A stretch of 43,785 nt of DNA from positions 1 through 43,785 of the forward strand of contig JALRCA010000106.1 of the NCBI GenBank assembly GCA_023257515.1, read 5' to 3'. Source of the DNA: Aeromicrobium sp. GTDB lineage: Bacteria; Actinomycetota; Actinomycetes; Propionibacteriales; Nocardioidaceae. Shown piece by piece: positions 16,382-24,702 of this stretch (position 1 is the stretch's first letter; every line of letters starts with the position of its first letter). Both the position numbers and the translations under genes were made by a program. Below the pieces are notes generated by a model. It had not been told where the DNA came from and ran no database searches. It saw nothing but the letters and a program-made list of their open reading frames with translations.

Positions 16382-16430
16382 GAGATTCCCTTCATCCTGC
16401 TTCTGACGCGTGCCGCGCCACCGGGCACCG

Positions 16431-16436
16431 AGTCTA
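16431..16436 (-). promoter_or_regulatory. -10 element for the BY-kinase/wzy operon
   Basis: TAGACT on the minus strand, giving a predicted leader of about 45 nt with a GAAGGGA ribosome site before the GTG at 16381. No clear -35. Confidence 0.45.
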
Positions 16437-16513
16437 TGGCACGAGGGGCCACCCGTCCGACGTTCGTCACGGCGACGCCCTCCCCCGTCCGAACGACGGG
16501 CACGACGACGAGG

Positions 16514-17743
16514 TTACGCCCCGCGGCCCCGCGACCGGCCCTGGAGCAGGCGGTCGACCGCGGCGACGACCCGGGCCGGGTCGACGTCGATGTCGGCCAG
16601 GATCGCATTCATGGGGTCGCCCGGACCGTGCCGGCTCACGTCGCCGTCGATCAGGTACTCATAGCGCGCGTCCGGGACCGACTGGCAGATCGACCAGTAG
16701 CACTGGTTGACGTAGGCGGCGGTGAAGAGCTCGAGCACCGCGACGCCAGGCGGCGCGTGGACGACGTTCGTGAGCGCGGCGCCGTGCGGACCGACGACGA
16801 TCTCGGCGGCCGAGAAGACGTCGACCTGCTGCTGCGGACCCAGGGTGCCGGGGTCGACGCGCGTGAAGCCCCGCTCCTCGAGCAGCGGCCACAGCTCGGC
16901 CTCGCGGACGACGCGCCGCGTGTTGGGCCGGTCTCCGCGCGTGACGTAGAGACGCAACGGTCCCTGGGGCGCGTCCTCCGTGGGACGCAGGTGCTCGCGC
17001 ACCCACCCCACGACGGACGGCGGCGCGGTCTCGTTGGCGTTCGGCAAGGACGGCACGAGCAGCCGGTCGGCACGGACCGAGACCTGCGGGTCGTCGCCGA
17101 CCAGGCGCACGCCGCCCAGGCCCGCCATCGCCAGCAGCTCGCGCTGCCAGGGCGCCGCGTCCGGGACGTGGACCGCGTCGGGGAGACGGCCCGGCAGGGC
17201 GTCACGCAGCACGCCCAGCCGCGGCAGCACGTCGATGATGAAGTGGTAGTAGTTGCCGCCGCCGCGCGTCGTCAGCACCGCGAGGTCGCCGTCGACGCGC
17301 TCGACGCGCGGGAGCCGGCCCCGCAGGTAGAGCGGGTGCTCGCGCCAGGTCGGCACCCCGAAGTACGGGCTCGACTCGAAGTCGAGCAGCCCGTCGCGGC
17401 TGATGATCGCGCCGGTGCCCCCGACGACCGTGCCGCCCTCGACCTCGAGGCAGTACGTGCGGGGAGCGGTGTGGCGGTCGGGGCGCGAGAAGACCCAGTG
17501 ACCGGCGGGCTCACCGGGGGGCGGCGTGCGGCCCAGGTCCTTCTCGGACCCCAGGCCGTGGACCGTGACGCCCGAGCCTGCGCGCCACCGATCGACCGTC
17601 TCGACGGCGCCACGAGGCACCGCTCGCTCGCCCTGCCAGCGCCGGGTGGCGCGAGCCAGGAGGCCCACGACGAACGTCAGCAGCCGGTGGACACGCTTGG
17701 CCACCGGCCACAGCGGCTGCAGCCGGGACGGGAGCTTGCTCAC
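16514..17743 (-). CDS. GT61-family glycosyltransferase (DUF563)
   Basis: A 409-residue glycosyltransferase of family 61. Diagnostic pieces are GGGNYYHFIIDVLPRLG, RLYVTRGDRPNTRRVVREAE, EIVVGPHGAALTNVVHAPPG and VLELF. There is no clear membrane anchor beyond a short hydrophobic patch near residue 25. The GTG at 17741-17743 overlaps the stop of the FkbM gene (GTGA), so the two are translationally coupled and may act on the same sugar. The acceptor is unknown. Confidence 0.85.
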   Translation of the reverse strand: MSKLPSRLQPLWPVAKRVHRLLTFVVGLLARATRRWQGERAVPRGAVETVDRWRAGSGVTVHGLGSEKDLGRTPPPGEPAGHWVFSRPDRHTAPRTYCLEVEGGTVVGGTGAIISRDGLLDFESSPYFGVPTWREHPLYLRGRLPRVERVDGDLAVLTTRGGGNYYHFIIDVLPRLGVLRDALPGRLPDAVHVPDAAPWQRELLAMAGLGGVRLVGDDPQVSVRADRLLVPSLPNANETAPPSVVGWVREHLRPTEDAPQGPLRLYVTRGDRPNTRRVVREAELWPLLEERGFTRVDPGTLGPQQQVDVFSAAEIVVGPHGAALTNVVHAPPGVAVLELFTAAYVNQCYWSICQSVPDARYEYLIDGDVSRHGPGDPMNAILADIDVDPARVVAAVDRLLQGRSRGRGA

Positions 17744-18561
17744 GCGGGGGTCGGGGGCGCCGAGATCTCGTCGCGCGAGAGCCACGCCATGCCGAGGCCC
17801 TCGGAGTACGGCGCGCGGTCGACGGTGTGCAGACCGGCTCGGGCGAAGAAGCCCTCGAGCTCCTCCCAGGAGTGGCCCGGCAGGTTGTGGTACTCCATGA
17901 CGACGCGCCGCACGCCGCTCCAGTCGGCCGGGTCCGAGCCCAGCACCATGTCGTACTCGCCGCCCTCGGTGTCGATCTTGACCAGGTCGGCGGAGCGTCC
18001 GCTCCTGGTGAGCGCCTCGCGCATCGAGACCGCCGGGACGGTGACGCGCTCGACACCCTCGTCGAGGTGGAGCACGCCGTTGTGGCCGCTCGCGGCGCCG
18101 TAGTCGGCGATCTCGAGCTCGCCGTCCTCGGCACGGACCGCGAGGTGGAAGCCGTGGACGCGGTCCGTCAGCCCGTTCTGCTCGATGTTGCGGAACAGGT
18201 AGGTCGAGGTCGTGGGCGACGCCTCGTAGGAGTAGACCTCGGAGCCGGCCAGGCGGCGCGCAGCCGTGACGGAGAAGCAGCCGACGTGGGCACCGACGTC
18301 GAGCACCACGGGGGCCTCGAGACCCTGGGCGATCCAGCCGATCCGGTACTCGTCCTCGACGAGGATCTCGTAGACCGGAACGCGGGCGCCGGGCTCGTTC
18401 GGGATCGTGATCGTGATCCCCTCGCGCGAGACGTACTCGAGCTCCTCGGGGCGTCCGGAGACCGCGTGCACCGCGATGTCGGCCAGCACCTTGGGACCGT
18501 TGGAGAAGCTGCGGACGGTCTGGTTCAGACGCTTGCCGACCAGCTGGATACCCCGCGCCAT
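17740..18561 (-). CDS. FkbM-family SAM methyltransferase
   Basis: A 273-residue O-methyltransferase of the FkbM type, a family that often methylates sugar hydroxyls in surface glycans. SAM loop VVLDVGAHVGCFSVTAARRL, then VYSYEASPTTSTYLFRNI and the FkbM signature DLVKIDTEGGEYDMVLG. The ATG at 18559-18561 has GAGGAGT upstream. It leads the transcript that continues into the GT61 gene; a minus-strand -10 (TATGCT, 18643-18648) lies about 85 nt upstream. Confidence 0.87.
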   Translation of the reverse strand: MARGIQLVGKRLNQTVRSFSNGPKVLADIAVHAVSGRPEELEYVSREGITITIPNEPGARVPVYEILVEDEYRIGWIAQGLEAPVVLDVGAHVGCFSVTAARRLAGSEVYSYEASPTTSTYLFRNIEQNGLTDRVHGFHLAVRAEDGELEIADYGAASGHNGVLHLDEGVERVTVPAVSMREALTRSGRSADLVKIDTEGGEYDMVLGSDPADWSGVRRVVMEYHNLPGHSWEELEGFFARAGLHTVDRAPYSEGLGMAWLSRDEISAPPTPA

Positions 18562-18642
18562 CGTGACTCCTCGTCTGTCGTGGTCGGTCCGCCGTGCTCG
18601 TCCCGGCAGCCGGATCGTGGATCGTGCTCGGTGGTCATCCCG

Positions 18643-18648
18643 AGCATA
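18643..18648 (-). promoter_or_regulatory. -10 element for the FkbM-GT61 transcript
   Basis: TATGCT on the minus strand, about 82 nt before the FkbM start. No convincing -35. Confidence 0.4.
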
Positions 18649-18726
18649 GGCACCAACGAGCGCGAACGGGCCGGGATACGTCCGCCCGTCCACGAATGGC
18701 ACGAACTTTTCCTTCCCGTCCCCCCT

Positions 18727-18762
18727 GGCCGGTCGTCGGGCCCCGGAGTGGGACGACCGGCC
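18727..18762 (-). terminator. Strong GC-rich hairpin, probable terminator
   Basis: GGCCGGTCGTC and GACGACCGGCC form a perfect 11-bp stem with a 14-nt loop. It sits about 145 nt after the GDP-mannose dehydratase-family gene and before the next promoter. No U-run follows, which is common for actinobacterial terminators. Confidence 0.5.
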
Positions 18763-18776
18763 GCGCCCGGGGCGCC

Positions 18777-18884
18777 GATTCCCAGGCGAGCCTGGGAATC
18801 CGTCCCGAGCCCGGGTCGCAACACCCACATCCGACGGGAAACCGAGCCTCGCGCGCTGATTACCAGGCTGGCCTGGGAATCAGC
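18777..18884. repeat. Pair of intergenic palindromes (CCAGGC family)
   Basis: Two hairpins 54 bp apart share the word CCAGGCnnGCCTGGGAATC. The first (18777-18800) is a perfect 24-bp palindrome. The second (18855-18884) is a 30-bp palindrome with one A/G mismatch. They lie just downstream of the minus-strand gene that ends at 18907. Confidence 0.8.
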
Positions 18885-18906
18885 GCCCCCACCCGGGCGG
18901 GGCGGG

Positions 18907-19923
18907 TCAGAGGTAGGCGGGCGAGGACTCGACACCGGTGGCGAGGCGCCGCCGATCGACCTCGACCATCTGTCCCACCAGGTCGCCGAACGACGTCCTG
19001 GCGCGCCAGCCGAGCACCTCGGCGGCACGCGACGGGTCACCCACGAGCACCTCGGGCTGGCCGGCGCTCCACAGCTCCGGCCGCAGGTCGACGTGGTCGC
19101 GCCAGTCGTCGCGACCGACGGCCGCGAACGCCGCCGCGAGCAGGTCGCCGACGGTGTGGCCCTCGCCCGTCGCGACCACCAGGTCGCCCGGACCCTCGTG
19201 CTCGGCCATCGCGACGAGCGCCTCGGCGACGTCCGCGGCGGCCGCCCAGTCGCGCTGGGCGTCCAGGTCGCCCAGCACGATCGAGCCACCTGGTCCCGGG
19301 GCGACGCGGCCGGCCTCGACCTCGACGGCCAGCCGGACGATCCGGCCGGCGACGAAGCGACGTGCCCGGAAGGGGCTCTCGTGACCGAACAGGATCGCCG
19401 AGCACGCGCGCACGCCGTGCTCCTCGCGGTACGTGCCGACGGCGTGGTGCGCGGCGCTCTTGGACACGGCGTACGGCGTCCGGGGCTCGTGCGGTGCGTC
19501 CTCGGCGATCGGTCCGTCCGGGTGCGGGGCGAACATCGACGAGCTCGACGCCTGCACGAACGACGGGTCGAGACCCGTGGCGTCACGGTGGCGCAGGATC
19601 GCGTCGAGCATCGCCACCACGGCGGTCGCGTTGGTCTCCATGACCTCCGCGGGTGCCGACCAGCTGCCGGGCACCGAGCTGAGGCCCGCCAGGTTGACGA
19701 CGGTCGCCGGCTTCCGCTCGGTCAGCAGCCGCACGAAGCCGCCGGTGTCGCGCTGGTCGTGCTCGACGACCTCGACCCCGCCGAGGTAGGGCCGCATGGT
19801 CTCGAGCGTCGTGGACCCGGGCCGCACCGTCCCGACGACCGACCAGCCGCGCTCGCGCAGCAGCCGCGCGACGTACATGCCGTCCTGGCCGGCGACGCCC
19901 GTGACGAGCGCGGTCGAGGTCAT
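18907..19923 (-). CDS. GDP-mannose 4,6-dehydratase-family NAD(P)-sugar epimerase/dehydratase
   Basis: A 338-residue extended SDR. Nucleotide loop ALVTGVAGQDGMYVARLL, where TGxxGQDG is characteristic of the GMD branch. Catalytic Ser cluster ASSSSMF (126-131) and Tyr151-xxx-Lys155 (PYAVSKSAA). Further GMD hallmarks are SAILFGHESPFRARRFVAGRIV and LGDLDAQRDWAAAADVAEAL. The likely substrate is GDP-mannose, giving GDP-4-keto-6-deoxymannose, or the enzyme is a 4-reductase of the same family (RMD-like); the choice is uncertain. It belongs to the sugar-nucleotide supply of the cluster and lies 16 nt downstream of the SDR gene. Confidence 0.85.
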   Translation of the reverse strand: MTSTALVTGVAGQDGMYVARLLRERGWSVVGTVRPGSTTLETMRPYLGGVEVVEHDQRDTGGFVRLLTERKPATVVNLAGLSSVPGSWSAPAEVMETNATAVVAMLDAILRHRDATGLDPSFVQASSSSMFAPHPDGPIAEDAPHEPRTPYAVSKSAAHHAVGTYREEHGVRACSAILFGHESPFRARRFVAGRIVRLAVEVEAGRVAPGPGGSIVLGDLDAQRDWAAAADVAEALVAMAEHEGPGDLVVATGEGHTVGDLLAAAFAAVGRDDWRDHVDLRPELWSAGQPEVLVGDPSRAAEVLGWRARTSFGDLVGQMVEVDRRRLATGVESSPAYL

Positions 19924-19939
19924 CGGCGGTCGGTCGTCG

Positions 19940-20689
19940 TCACGACGTCAGGCCACCGTCGATCACGATGATCTGACCGGTGAGGTAGCTGTTGGCCGGG
20001 TCCGTGAGGAACTGGCAGGCGCGGGCGATGTCAGCCGGTTCCCCGAGGCGCCCCGCGGGAGTGCGTCGCACGATCTGGCCGAGCTGGGCCTCGTCGAGCC
20101 CGTGGCTCATGTCCGTCTTGAGGTATCCCGGCGCGATGCCGTTGACGGTGATCCCGCGCGAGCCGAGCTCCCGCGAGAGCGCGCGGGTCAACCCGTCGAG
20201 CGCTGCCTTGCTCGCGCTGTAGGCGGCGAGACCCCGATAGCCCGAGCGACCCACGATCGAGGAGATGTTGACGATCGATCCTTGGCGCCGCGTGAGCATG
20301 CGTCGTGACACGAGCCGCGTCACGTAGAGCATGCCCTTGATGTTGAGGTCGACGACCGTGTCGATGTCGTCGTCGGAGAACAGGGGGAGGACGCCGTCGC
20401 GCGCCACGCCCGCGTTGTTGATGAGGACGTCGACACGTCCCCACTTCTCGACGACCGCGCCGACGAGCCGCTCGGCGTCCTCGACCGACGCGAGGTCGGC
20501 CGGGACGAACAGGAAGCGGTCGGCCGTCTCCGGCGCGCTCGACCACGACTCGACGCGGTCCGTGCTGGTCCGCGCGCACGTCGCCACGAGGTCGCCGGAG
20601 TCCAGGTAGGACTGCACGATGCCCTCACCGAGTCCTCGGCTGCCGCCGGTGACGAGCACGACGCGCTGCTGGGTGGGCGAACTGGTCAC
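19940..20689 (-). CDS. FabG-like SDR oxidoreductase of the acyl-ACP cassette
   Basis: A 249-residue classical SDR. TGGSRGLG cofactor loop (14-21), NNAG (91-94), catalytic Ser in NISSIVG, Tyr157 and Lys161 (YSASK), and C-terminal DGGLTS. Resembles 3-oxoacyl-ACP reductase. The GTG start overlaps the stop of the adenylate-forming ligase (GTGA, 20686-20689), so the two are coupled. With the ligase and carrier protein next to it, reduction of a carrier-bound beta-keto acyl group is a reasonable inference; a sugar-nucleotide substrate cannot be excluded. Confidence 0.85.
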   Translation of the reverse strand: MTSSPTQQRVVLVTGGSRGLGEGIVQSYLDSGDLVATCARTSTDRVESWSSAPETADRFLFVPADLASVEDAERLVGAVVEKWGRVDVLINNAGVARDGVLPLFSDDDIDTVVDLNIKGMLYVTRLVSRRMLTRRQGSIVNISSIVGRSGYRGLAAYSASKAALDGLTRALSRELGSRGITVNGIAPGYLKTDMSHGLDEAQLGQIVRRTPAGRLGEPADIARACQFLTDPANSYLTGQIIVIDGGLTS

Positions 20690-22038
20690 GGTTGTCTCCT
20701 GATGATCTTGCCGCCGGTCGTGGCGACGTCGTCGACGAATCGGATGCTGCGGGGCCGGGCGGCGGGGACGAGATCGGCACACGCCGCCTTGACCGCCCGG
20801 GTGACCTCGGCCTCGTCGGCTCCGGGAGCGGCGACGATCTCGAGCGCCACGATGGCTCCCGTCATGGCGTTCGGACGCCCGAAGACACGGGCCATGTCGA
20901 CGCCGGGGACGGACCCGACGCGCTCCTCGATGGGCAGCGGGTGGACCTTCACGCCGCCGACGTTGATCACCTCGGACGAACGGCCTCGGAAGACGATCCG
21001 GTCACCCTCGACCTCGACCAGGTCGCCCGTCGCCCGCCAGCCGTCGGCGTCAACGGGGGGCTCGCCGTAGTAGCCGAGCATCCCCGAGCGCGTGCGGATC
21101 CAGAGCTCGCCGTCGACGATCCGCATGTCGACGTCGGCCTCGTCGCCACGGTCCAGCACGTCGACCGAGAGCCCGGCCCGGCCGTCGCGCATCGAACCGG
21201 TCGAGCCGAACTCCGAGGCCGCGTAGACCTGGGAGATGCCGGCGTGCGGGAACGCCTCCGCCAGCTCTGCGAGCAGGGGGCCGGGGATCGCCTCGCCGCC
21301 GAGCGTCACCTGGCGCAGGTCCGGCAGCCCGCGTCCGTCGGAGCGCGCCCGCGCGAGCAGGAAGCGCCAGTAGGTCGGGGTGGCGCTCGCATGGGTCACC
21401 CCGAGGGCACGCATGGCCTCGAGCCCCTCGACCGGGCGGCGCGGCGCCGGAGCCACCAGCGTGGCCCCGGCGGCGTAGACGTGGAGCAGCACCTGGAGCC
21501 CCGCGAACTGGTGGAGCCCGTAGGCGAGCAGCCAGCGCTCGTCCTGGACGGGGGCGACGCGAGCCACGCCGCGGACGAGACGACTCCAGTCGTGGCGGAC
21601 GCCACGGGGCGCCCCGGTGGTGCCCGTCGTGAGGACGAGGTGGGGGCGTTCCTCAGGAGGCGTCCCGATCTCGGCCGACGCCGCGCCGAGCACCTCGCTC
21701 GGCGCGACGAGCCGTGCCGCGACGTGCCCGAGGTCGCGGCGGTCGGTCACGACGACGTCATGGTCGAAGCGCTCGACGAGGTCCTCGATGACCGAGGCGT
21801 CGTCGGGTGGGTACTGCGTGACCTCGGCCCCGACGAGCGAGGCGCCCGCCAGGACCGGCACCACGACGTCGGCCTCGAAGTCCGCCACCGCCAGCCGTGC
21901 GACACGCTCGGCCCGCAGCCACGCCGCGACGGACAGCGCAGCGTCTCGCAGCTCGGCGTACGTCCACGACCGCTCGTGCGTCGCGAGTCCCACACGGTCG
22001 GGGTCGTCCTCGGCGACCCGCCGGATGAGCTCGAACAC
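20686..22038 (-). CDS. Adenylate-forming acyl-CoA/acyl-ACP ligase (ANL superfamily)
   Basis: A 450-residue ANL enzyme, short for the family (usually 500-550). P-loop-like LVLTTGTTGAPRG (134-146), A5 motif QVYAASEFGSTG, A7 region GDLVEVEGDRIVFRGRSSEVINVGG, and catalytic Lys444 in TGGKIIR at the very end. It activates a carboxylic acid as acyl-AMP and probably loads it on the carrier protein encoded just upstream (5-nt gap). The start is GTG (22036-22038). The acid is unknown. Confidence 0.87.
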   Translation of the reverse strand: MFELIRRVAEDDPDRVGLATHERSWTYAELRDAALSVAAWLRAERVARLAVADFEADVVVPVLAGASLVGAEVTQYPPDDASVIEDLVERFDHDVVVTDRRDLGHVAARLVAPSEVLGAASAEIGTPPEERPHLVLTTGTTGAPRGVRHDWSRLVRGVARVAPVQDERWLLAYGLHQFAGLQVLLHVYAAGATLVAPAPRRPVEGLEAMRALGVTHASATPTYWRFLLARARSDGRGLPDLRQVTLGGEAIPGPLLAELAEAFPHAGISQVYAASEFGSTGSMRDGRAGLSVDVLDRGDEADVDMRIVDGELWIRTRSGMLGYYGEPPVDADGWRATGDLVEVEGDRIVFRGRSSEVINVGGVKVHPLPIEERVGSVPGVDMARVFGRPNAMTGAIVALEIVAAPGADEAEVTRAVKAACADLVPAARPRSIRFVDDVATTGGKIIRRQP

Positions 22039-22043
22039 CGGCG

Positions 22044-22289
22044 TCAGGCCGAGTTCGCGGCGTAGTACGCCTGGATCTCGGCCAACGTCTGGGGCATCTC
22101 GCCCGCGGAGTAGGGGTCGGCCCCGTGGGTGTCCTCCAAGATGGCGGACAGCTCGGCGGTCTCCAAGGAGTCGAGACCGGCACCCCCGGCATAGAGCGAC
22201 GTGGACGGTCCGAACGCCTCAGGCAGCTTCTCGATCGTGGTGAGGAAGCCGATGACGGTCTGCTCGACGTCGGTGGCAGAGGTACTCAT
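22044..22289 (-). CDS. Acyl carrier protein
   Basis: An 81-residue carrier protein. The phosphopantetheine site is GLDSLETAEL with Ser41. Predicted helices lie before and after, and the ends are acidic. The ATG at 22287-22289 has AAGGAG about 13 nt upstream. It sits between the methyltransferase and ligase genes of the same operon. A dedicated ACP inside a polysaccharide cluster suggests synthesis of an unusual acyl decoration. Not the housekeeping AcpM type, judging by the divergent sequence around the site. Confidence 0.9.
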   Translation of the reverse strand: MSTSATDVEQTVIGFLTTIEKLPEAFGPSTSLYAGGAGLDSLETAELSAILEDTHGADPYSAGEMPQTLAEIQAYYAANSA

Positions 22290-22314
22290 GTCGGTTCGAT
22301 TCTCCTTCGTCTGT

Positions 22315-23169
22315 TCACGCGGGGCGACGTGCCGCCACGACGCCGTACCCGAACGTTCCGTCCCGCCAGAACGCCTCGAGGATGTCACAGGACCGCTCGA
22401 ACGCCGCCAGGCCGGAGGCGCCGATGAGGTCGACGACTGCGTCACGATGCCGGGCGGCGTTGTCGCGCCACCGGTCGAACGTCGCGAGCGTGGCCTGCGT
22501 GAGGTCGTCGGCGACCTCGACCTCGAGCCCGAGCTCCGCGAGCGAGTCGGCGTAGTAGGCCAGGGACTCGAAGTGCGCGTCCCCGAAGGCGGTGCGCAGC
22601 GTCGCGAAGTCCTCGCGGCGCGCGCGGACCTCGGCGAAGGGGATCTCACGCCAGCGCAGCAGGTCGCACAGCACGACGCGGCCACCGGGCCTGACGACGC
22701 GCGCGGCCTCGGACAGCAACGCGTGGCGATCACGCATCAGGTGGGCGGACTCCATGGCCCAGGCGACGTCGAACGACGCGTCCTCGAACCCGTTGTCGGT
22801 GCCGTCACGTTGCTCGAACGTGGCACCGGGCAGTCCGCGTCGTGCTGCCCGGTCCCGCGCGGTCGCGACGCCGACCGGGCTGGTGGTGATCCCGACGACC
22901 TCGATGCCGAACTCCTCGACGAGGTCGCACGCCGGCGCGCCGGAGCCGCACCCGATGTCGAGCAGACGCAGAGGCCGCTCCCCGGCCGGCGTGACCTGGA
23001 GCCGGGCGGCATCGATCATCGTGCGGGTCAGGGCGGCGGTCGCGACGGGCAGCGGCTCGTCCCCCGTGGCGAACACGCCGTAGTGCAGCTCGTCGCCGAG
23101 CAGCAGGAGCCACGCCTCGGTGACCCGGTCGTAGTGACTCGCGGGGTCGTAGTCCTCGAGGCGGGTCAT
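22315..23169 (-). CDS. Class I SAM methyltransferase of the acyl-ACP cassette
   Basis: A 284-residue methyltransferase of the sterol/tocopherol-MT-like group. SAM loop RLLDIGCGSGAPACDLVEE (69-87), acidic loop VVGITTSPVGVATAR, motif II FEDASFDVAWAMESAHLM and post-III VRPGGRVVLCDLL. The ATG overlaps the stop of the hexapeptide acyltransferase gene (ATGA, 23166-23169). Whether it methylates a sugar or the carrier-bound acyl chain cannot be decided. Confidence 0.83.
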   Translation of the reverse strand: MTRLEDYDPASHYDRVTEAWLLLLGDELHYGVFATGDEPLPVATAALTRTMIDAARLQVTPAGERPLRLLDIGCGSGAPACDLVEEFGIEVVGITTSPVGVATARDRAARRGLPGATFEQRDGTDNGFEDASFDVAWAMESAHLMRDRHALLSEAARVVRPGGRVVLCDLLRWREIPFAEVRARREDFATLRTAFGDAHFESLAYYADSLAELGLEVEVADDLTQATLATFDRWRDNAARHRDAVVDLIGASGLAAFERSCDILEAFWRDGTFGYGVVAARRPA

Positions 23170-23738
23170 GACGCGGTCTCGGAGGCCGTGGCGGTGGCGT
23201 TCGCGCGCGTGCCGATGCGGCGCGCGGGAGAGCCCATGACGACGGCGTCGTCGGGGACGTCCGACAGCACCACCGAGTTGGCGCCCACCATCGCGTTGCG
23301 CCCGATCGTGACACCGCCGACGAGGACGACGTGCGCCCCGAGCATGGCGCCGTCGCCGATCGTGGCCCACTCCTGCTCGGTCTCGTCGCCCTGGTCGTAG
23401 TACCGGGCCGCTGCGGTCACGCCGCCGGCGAACGTGACGTCGTCACCGATCACGAGCCCGAAACCGATCGTGACCCCGACCGGATGAGCCAGCATGAAGC
23501 CCTTGCCGATCTGCATCCCGGCTCCGAAGTCGGCACCCACGAGCACGTTCCCGAGGGTCCGCAGCTGATCGGCGATGCGGGTGCGCCCGGACCGGTGCAG
23601 GCACTGCTGCGCTCGAAGGAGCACGGAGGCCAACAGTCCCGGCAGCGTCCCGATCCGCAGCACGACAGCGGGCCAAGAGGGACGAGACCCTGGTCGGTAT
23701 CGCACGTAGTCCGAGAAGACCAGCTCGCGGAACGTCAT
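23166..23738 (-). CDS. Left-handed beta-helix acyltransferase (CysE/SAT-like)
   Basis: A 190-residue hexapeptide-repeat acyltransferase. An N-terminal helical part (to about residue 65) precedes the repeats, as in serine acetyltransferases. Then come imperfect hexads (VGADFGAGMQIGKGFMLAHP, VTIGFGLVIGDD, ATIGDGAMLGAHVVLVGG) and the usual GSPARRI end. His of MLAHPVGV is the likely catalytic base. First gene of the operon ending at 18907. The start at 23736-23738 is chosen at the family-typical N-terminus MTFRELVFSDY; the longer reading has no ribosome site. It likely transfers an acyl group to a sugar, possibly from the nearby ACP. Confidence 0.82.
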   Translation of the reverse strand: MTFRELVFSDYVRYRPGSRPSWPAVVLRIGTLPGLLASVLLRAQQCLHRSGRTRIADQLRTLGNVLVGADFGAGMQIGKGFMLAHPVGVTIGFGLVIGDDVTFAGGVTAAARYYDQGDETEQEWATIGDGAMLGAHVVLVGGVTIGRNAMVGANSVVLSDVPDDAVVMGSPARRIGTRANATATASETAS

Positions 23739-23862
23739 GTCCCTGGCCGAGGCGGTCGAAGGCGGCGTCAGCATCGAGGTGATCGTAGTACAGTCCGATC
23801 GCCCGAGTGACCAAACCGCCCAGCCGCCCGCAACCATCGTCAGCAGAGAAGGAATCGTGCCG

Positions 23863-24702
23863 ATGTCTCGCCAGAACCGGCCCGACGAGGCGAACGTGCA
23901 GCAGCAGACCGCGATGCCGGTACGGATCCTGGTCAAGGGCGCCTCCACCGTGACCTGGACCTCTGGCATGGGCGGGCCGCGGACGAACTTCACCTACCCG
24001 CGGGTGCTCGAGCAGGAGCTGCGTGGCCGCGGCCGTGACGTCGAGTCGTGGGTGACCGCGATGTCCGCCGAGCGGACCACGTCGATCCTGCGCCGTTGGG
24101 AGGTCGAGGTCAGCGGGTTCTCGCCCGACGTGATCGTCCTGCACTACGGCCACATGGAGGCGATCCACGCATTCATCCCGCGCTGGTTCGAGCGTCACGT
24201 GCGCGGCCTGCGGGACCGACCCGGACCGATCCGCGAGCGGTACCGCAGGCTCGTGCTCGCGCCGGTCTGGAAGGTGCTCGTGCGCGTGCAGCAGAAGATC
24301 GACCGCAGGCTGCCGCAGCGGCTGTTCCACCGGCGACCCGAGAAGGTCACGGCACTGCTCGAGCGCTACGTCTCCCGTGTCCAGCTCTTCCACAGCCCCC
24401 TCGTGATCGTCATGGGCCTGACGTCGCCCAACCTGCGCTGGCGCGACTGGTTCCCCGGCCTGCACGGCCGCATCGCCGAGATGGACCAGGCGCTGGCCGG
24501 GCTCGTCGAGCGGATCGACCGGCCGAACGTGCAGTTCCAGCCCGTGTGGGACCTCGCCGAGGAGTGGGACGCCCGAGGCGTCGACCCGCGCGCCGACGGG
24601 GGCCACTACACGCCGGAGTTCCACCGCGTCGTCGGCGGCCTGCTCGCCGAGCGCGTCGAGGCCTGGGCCGCGACGCAGCCGCACCTCACGCCGAGGGACT
24701 GA
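23863..24702 (+). CDS. SGNH/GDSL-like hydrolase, putative
   Basis: A 279-residue protein with SGNH-like blocks. Block I-like VKGASTVTW (Ser28 as nucleophile candidate), block III-like VIVLHYGHME (94-99, replacing GxND), and block V-like DGGHYTPEFH (Asp245, His248). The spacing fits the fold, but the asparagine of block III is changed. It could be a carbohydrate esterase or O-acetyltransferase-like enzyme acting on the polymer. The ATG has GAAGGA 9 nt upstream. It is divergent from the acyltransferase operon and overlaps the convergent flippase gene by 17 nt. A basic 120-165 segment is an insertion of unknown role. Confidence 0.6.
   Translation: MSRQNRPDEANVQQQTAMPVRILVKGASTVTWTSGMGGPRTNFTYPRVLEQELRGRGRDVESWVTAMSAERTTSILRRWEVEVSGFSPDVIVLHYGHMEAIHAFIPRWFERHVRGLRDRPGPIRERYRRLVLAPVWKVLVRVQQKIDRRLPQRLFHRRPEKVTALLERYVSRVQLFHSPLVIVMGLTSPNLRWRDWFPGLHGRIAEMDQALAGLVERIDRPNVQFQPVWDLAEEWDARGVDPRADGGHYTPEFHRVVGGLLAERVEAWAATQPHLTPRD

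Larger units (their letters stand above)
18562..18906. other. Intergenic region with promoter and palindromes
   Basis: 345 bp between two minus-strand genes, no gene seen. It holds a minus-strand -10 (18643-18648), a perfect 11-bp-stem hairpin (18727-18762) and two palindromes of the CCAGGC/GCCTGG family (18777-18800, 18855-18884). Confidence 0.7.

Noticed and set aside
13580-18103. 1507-codon plus-strand frame
   Set aside because: Shadow of wzy, the BY-kinase and GT61, all with recognisable motifs on the minus strand.
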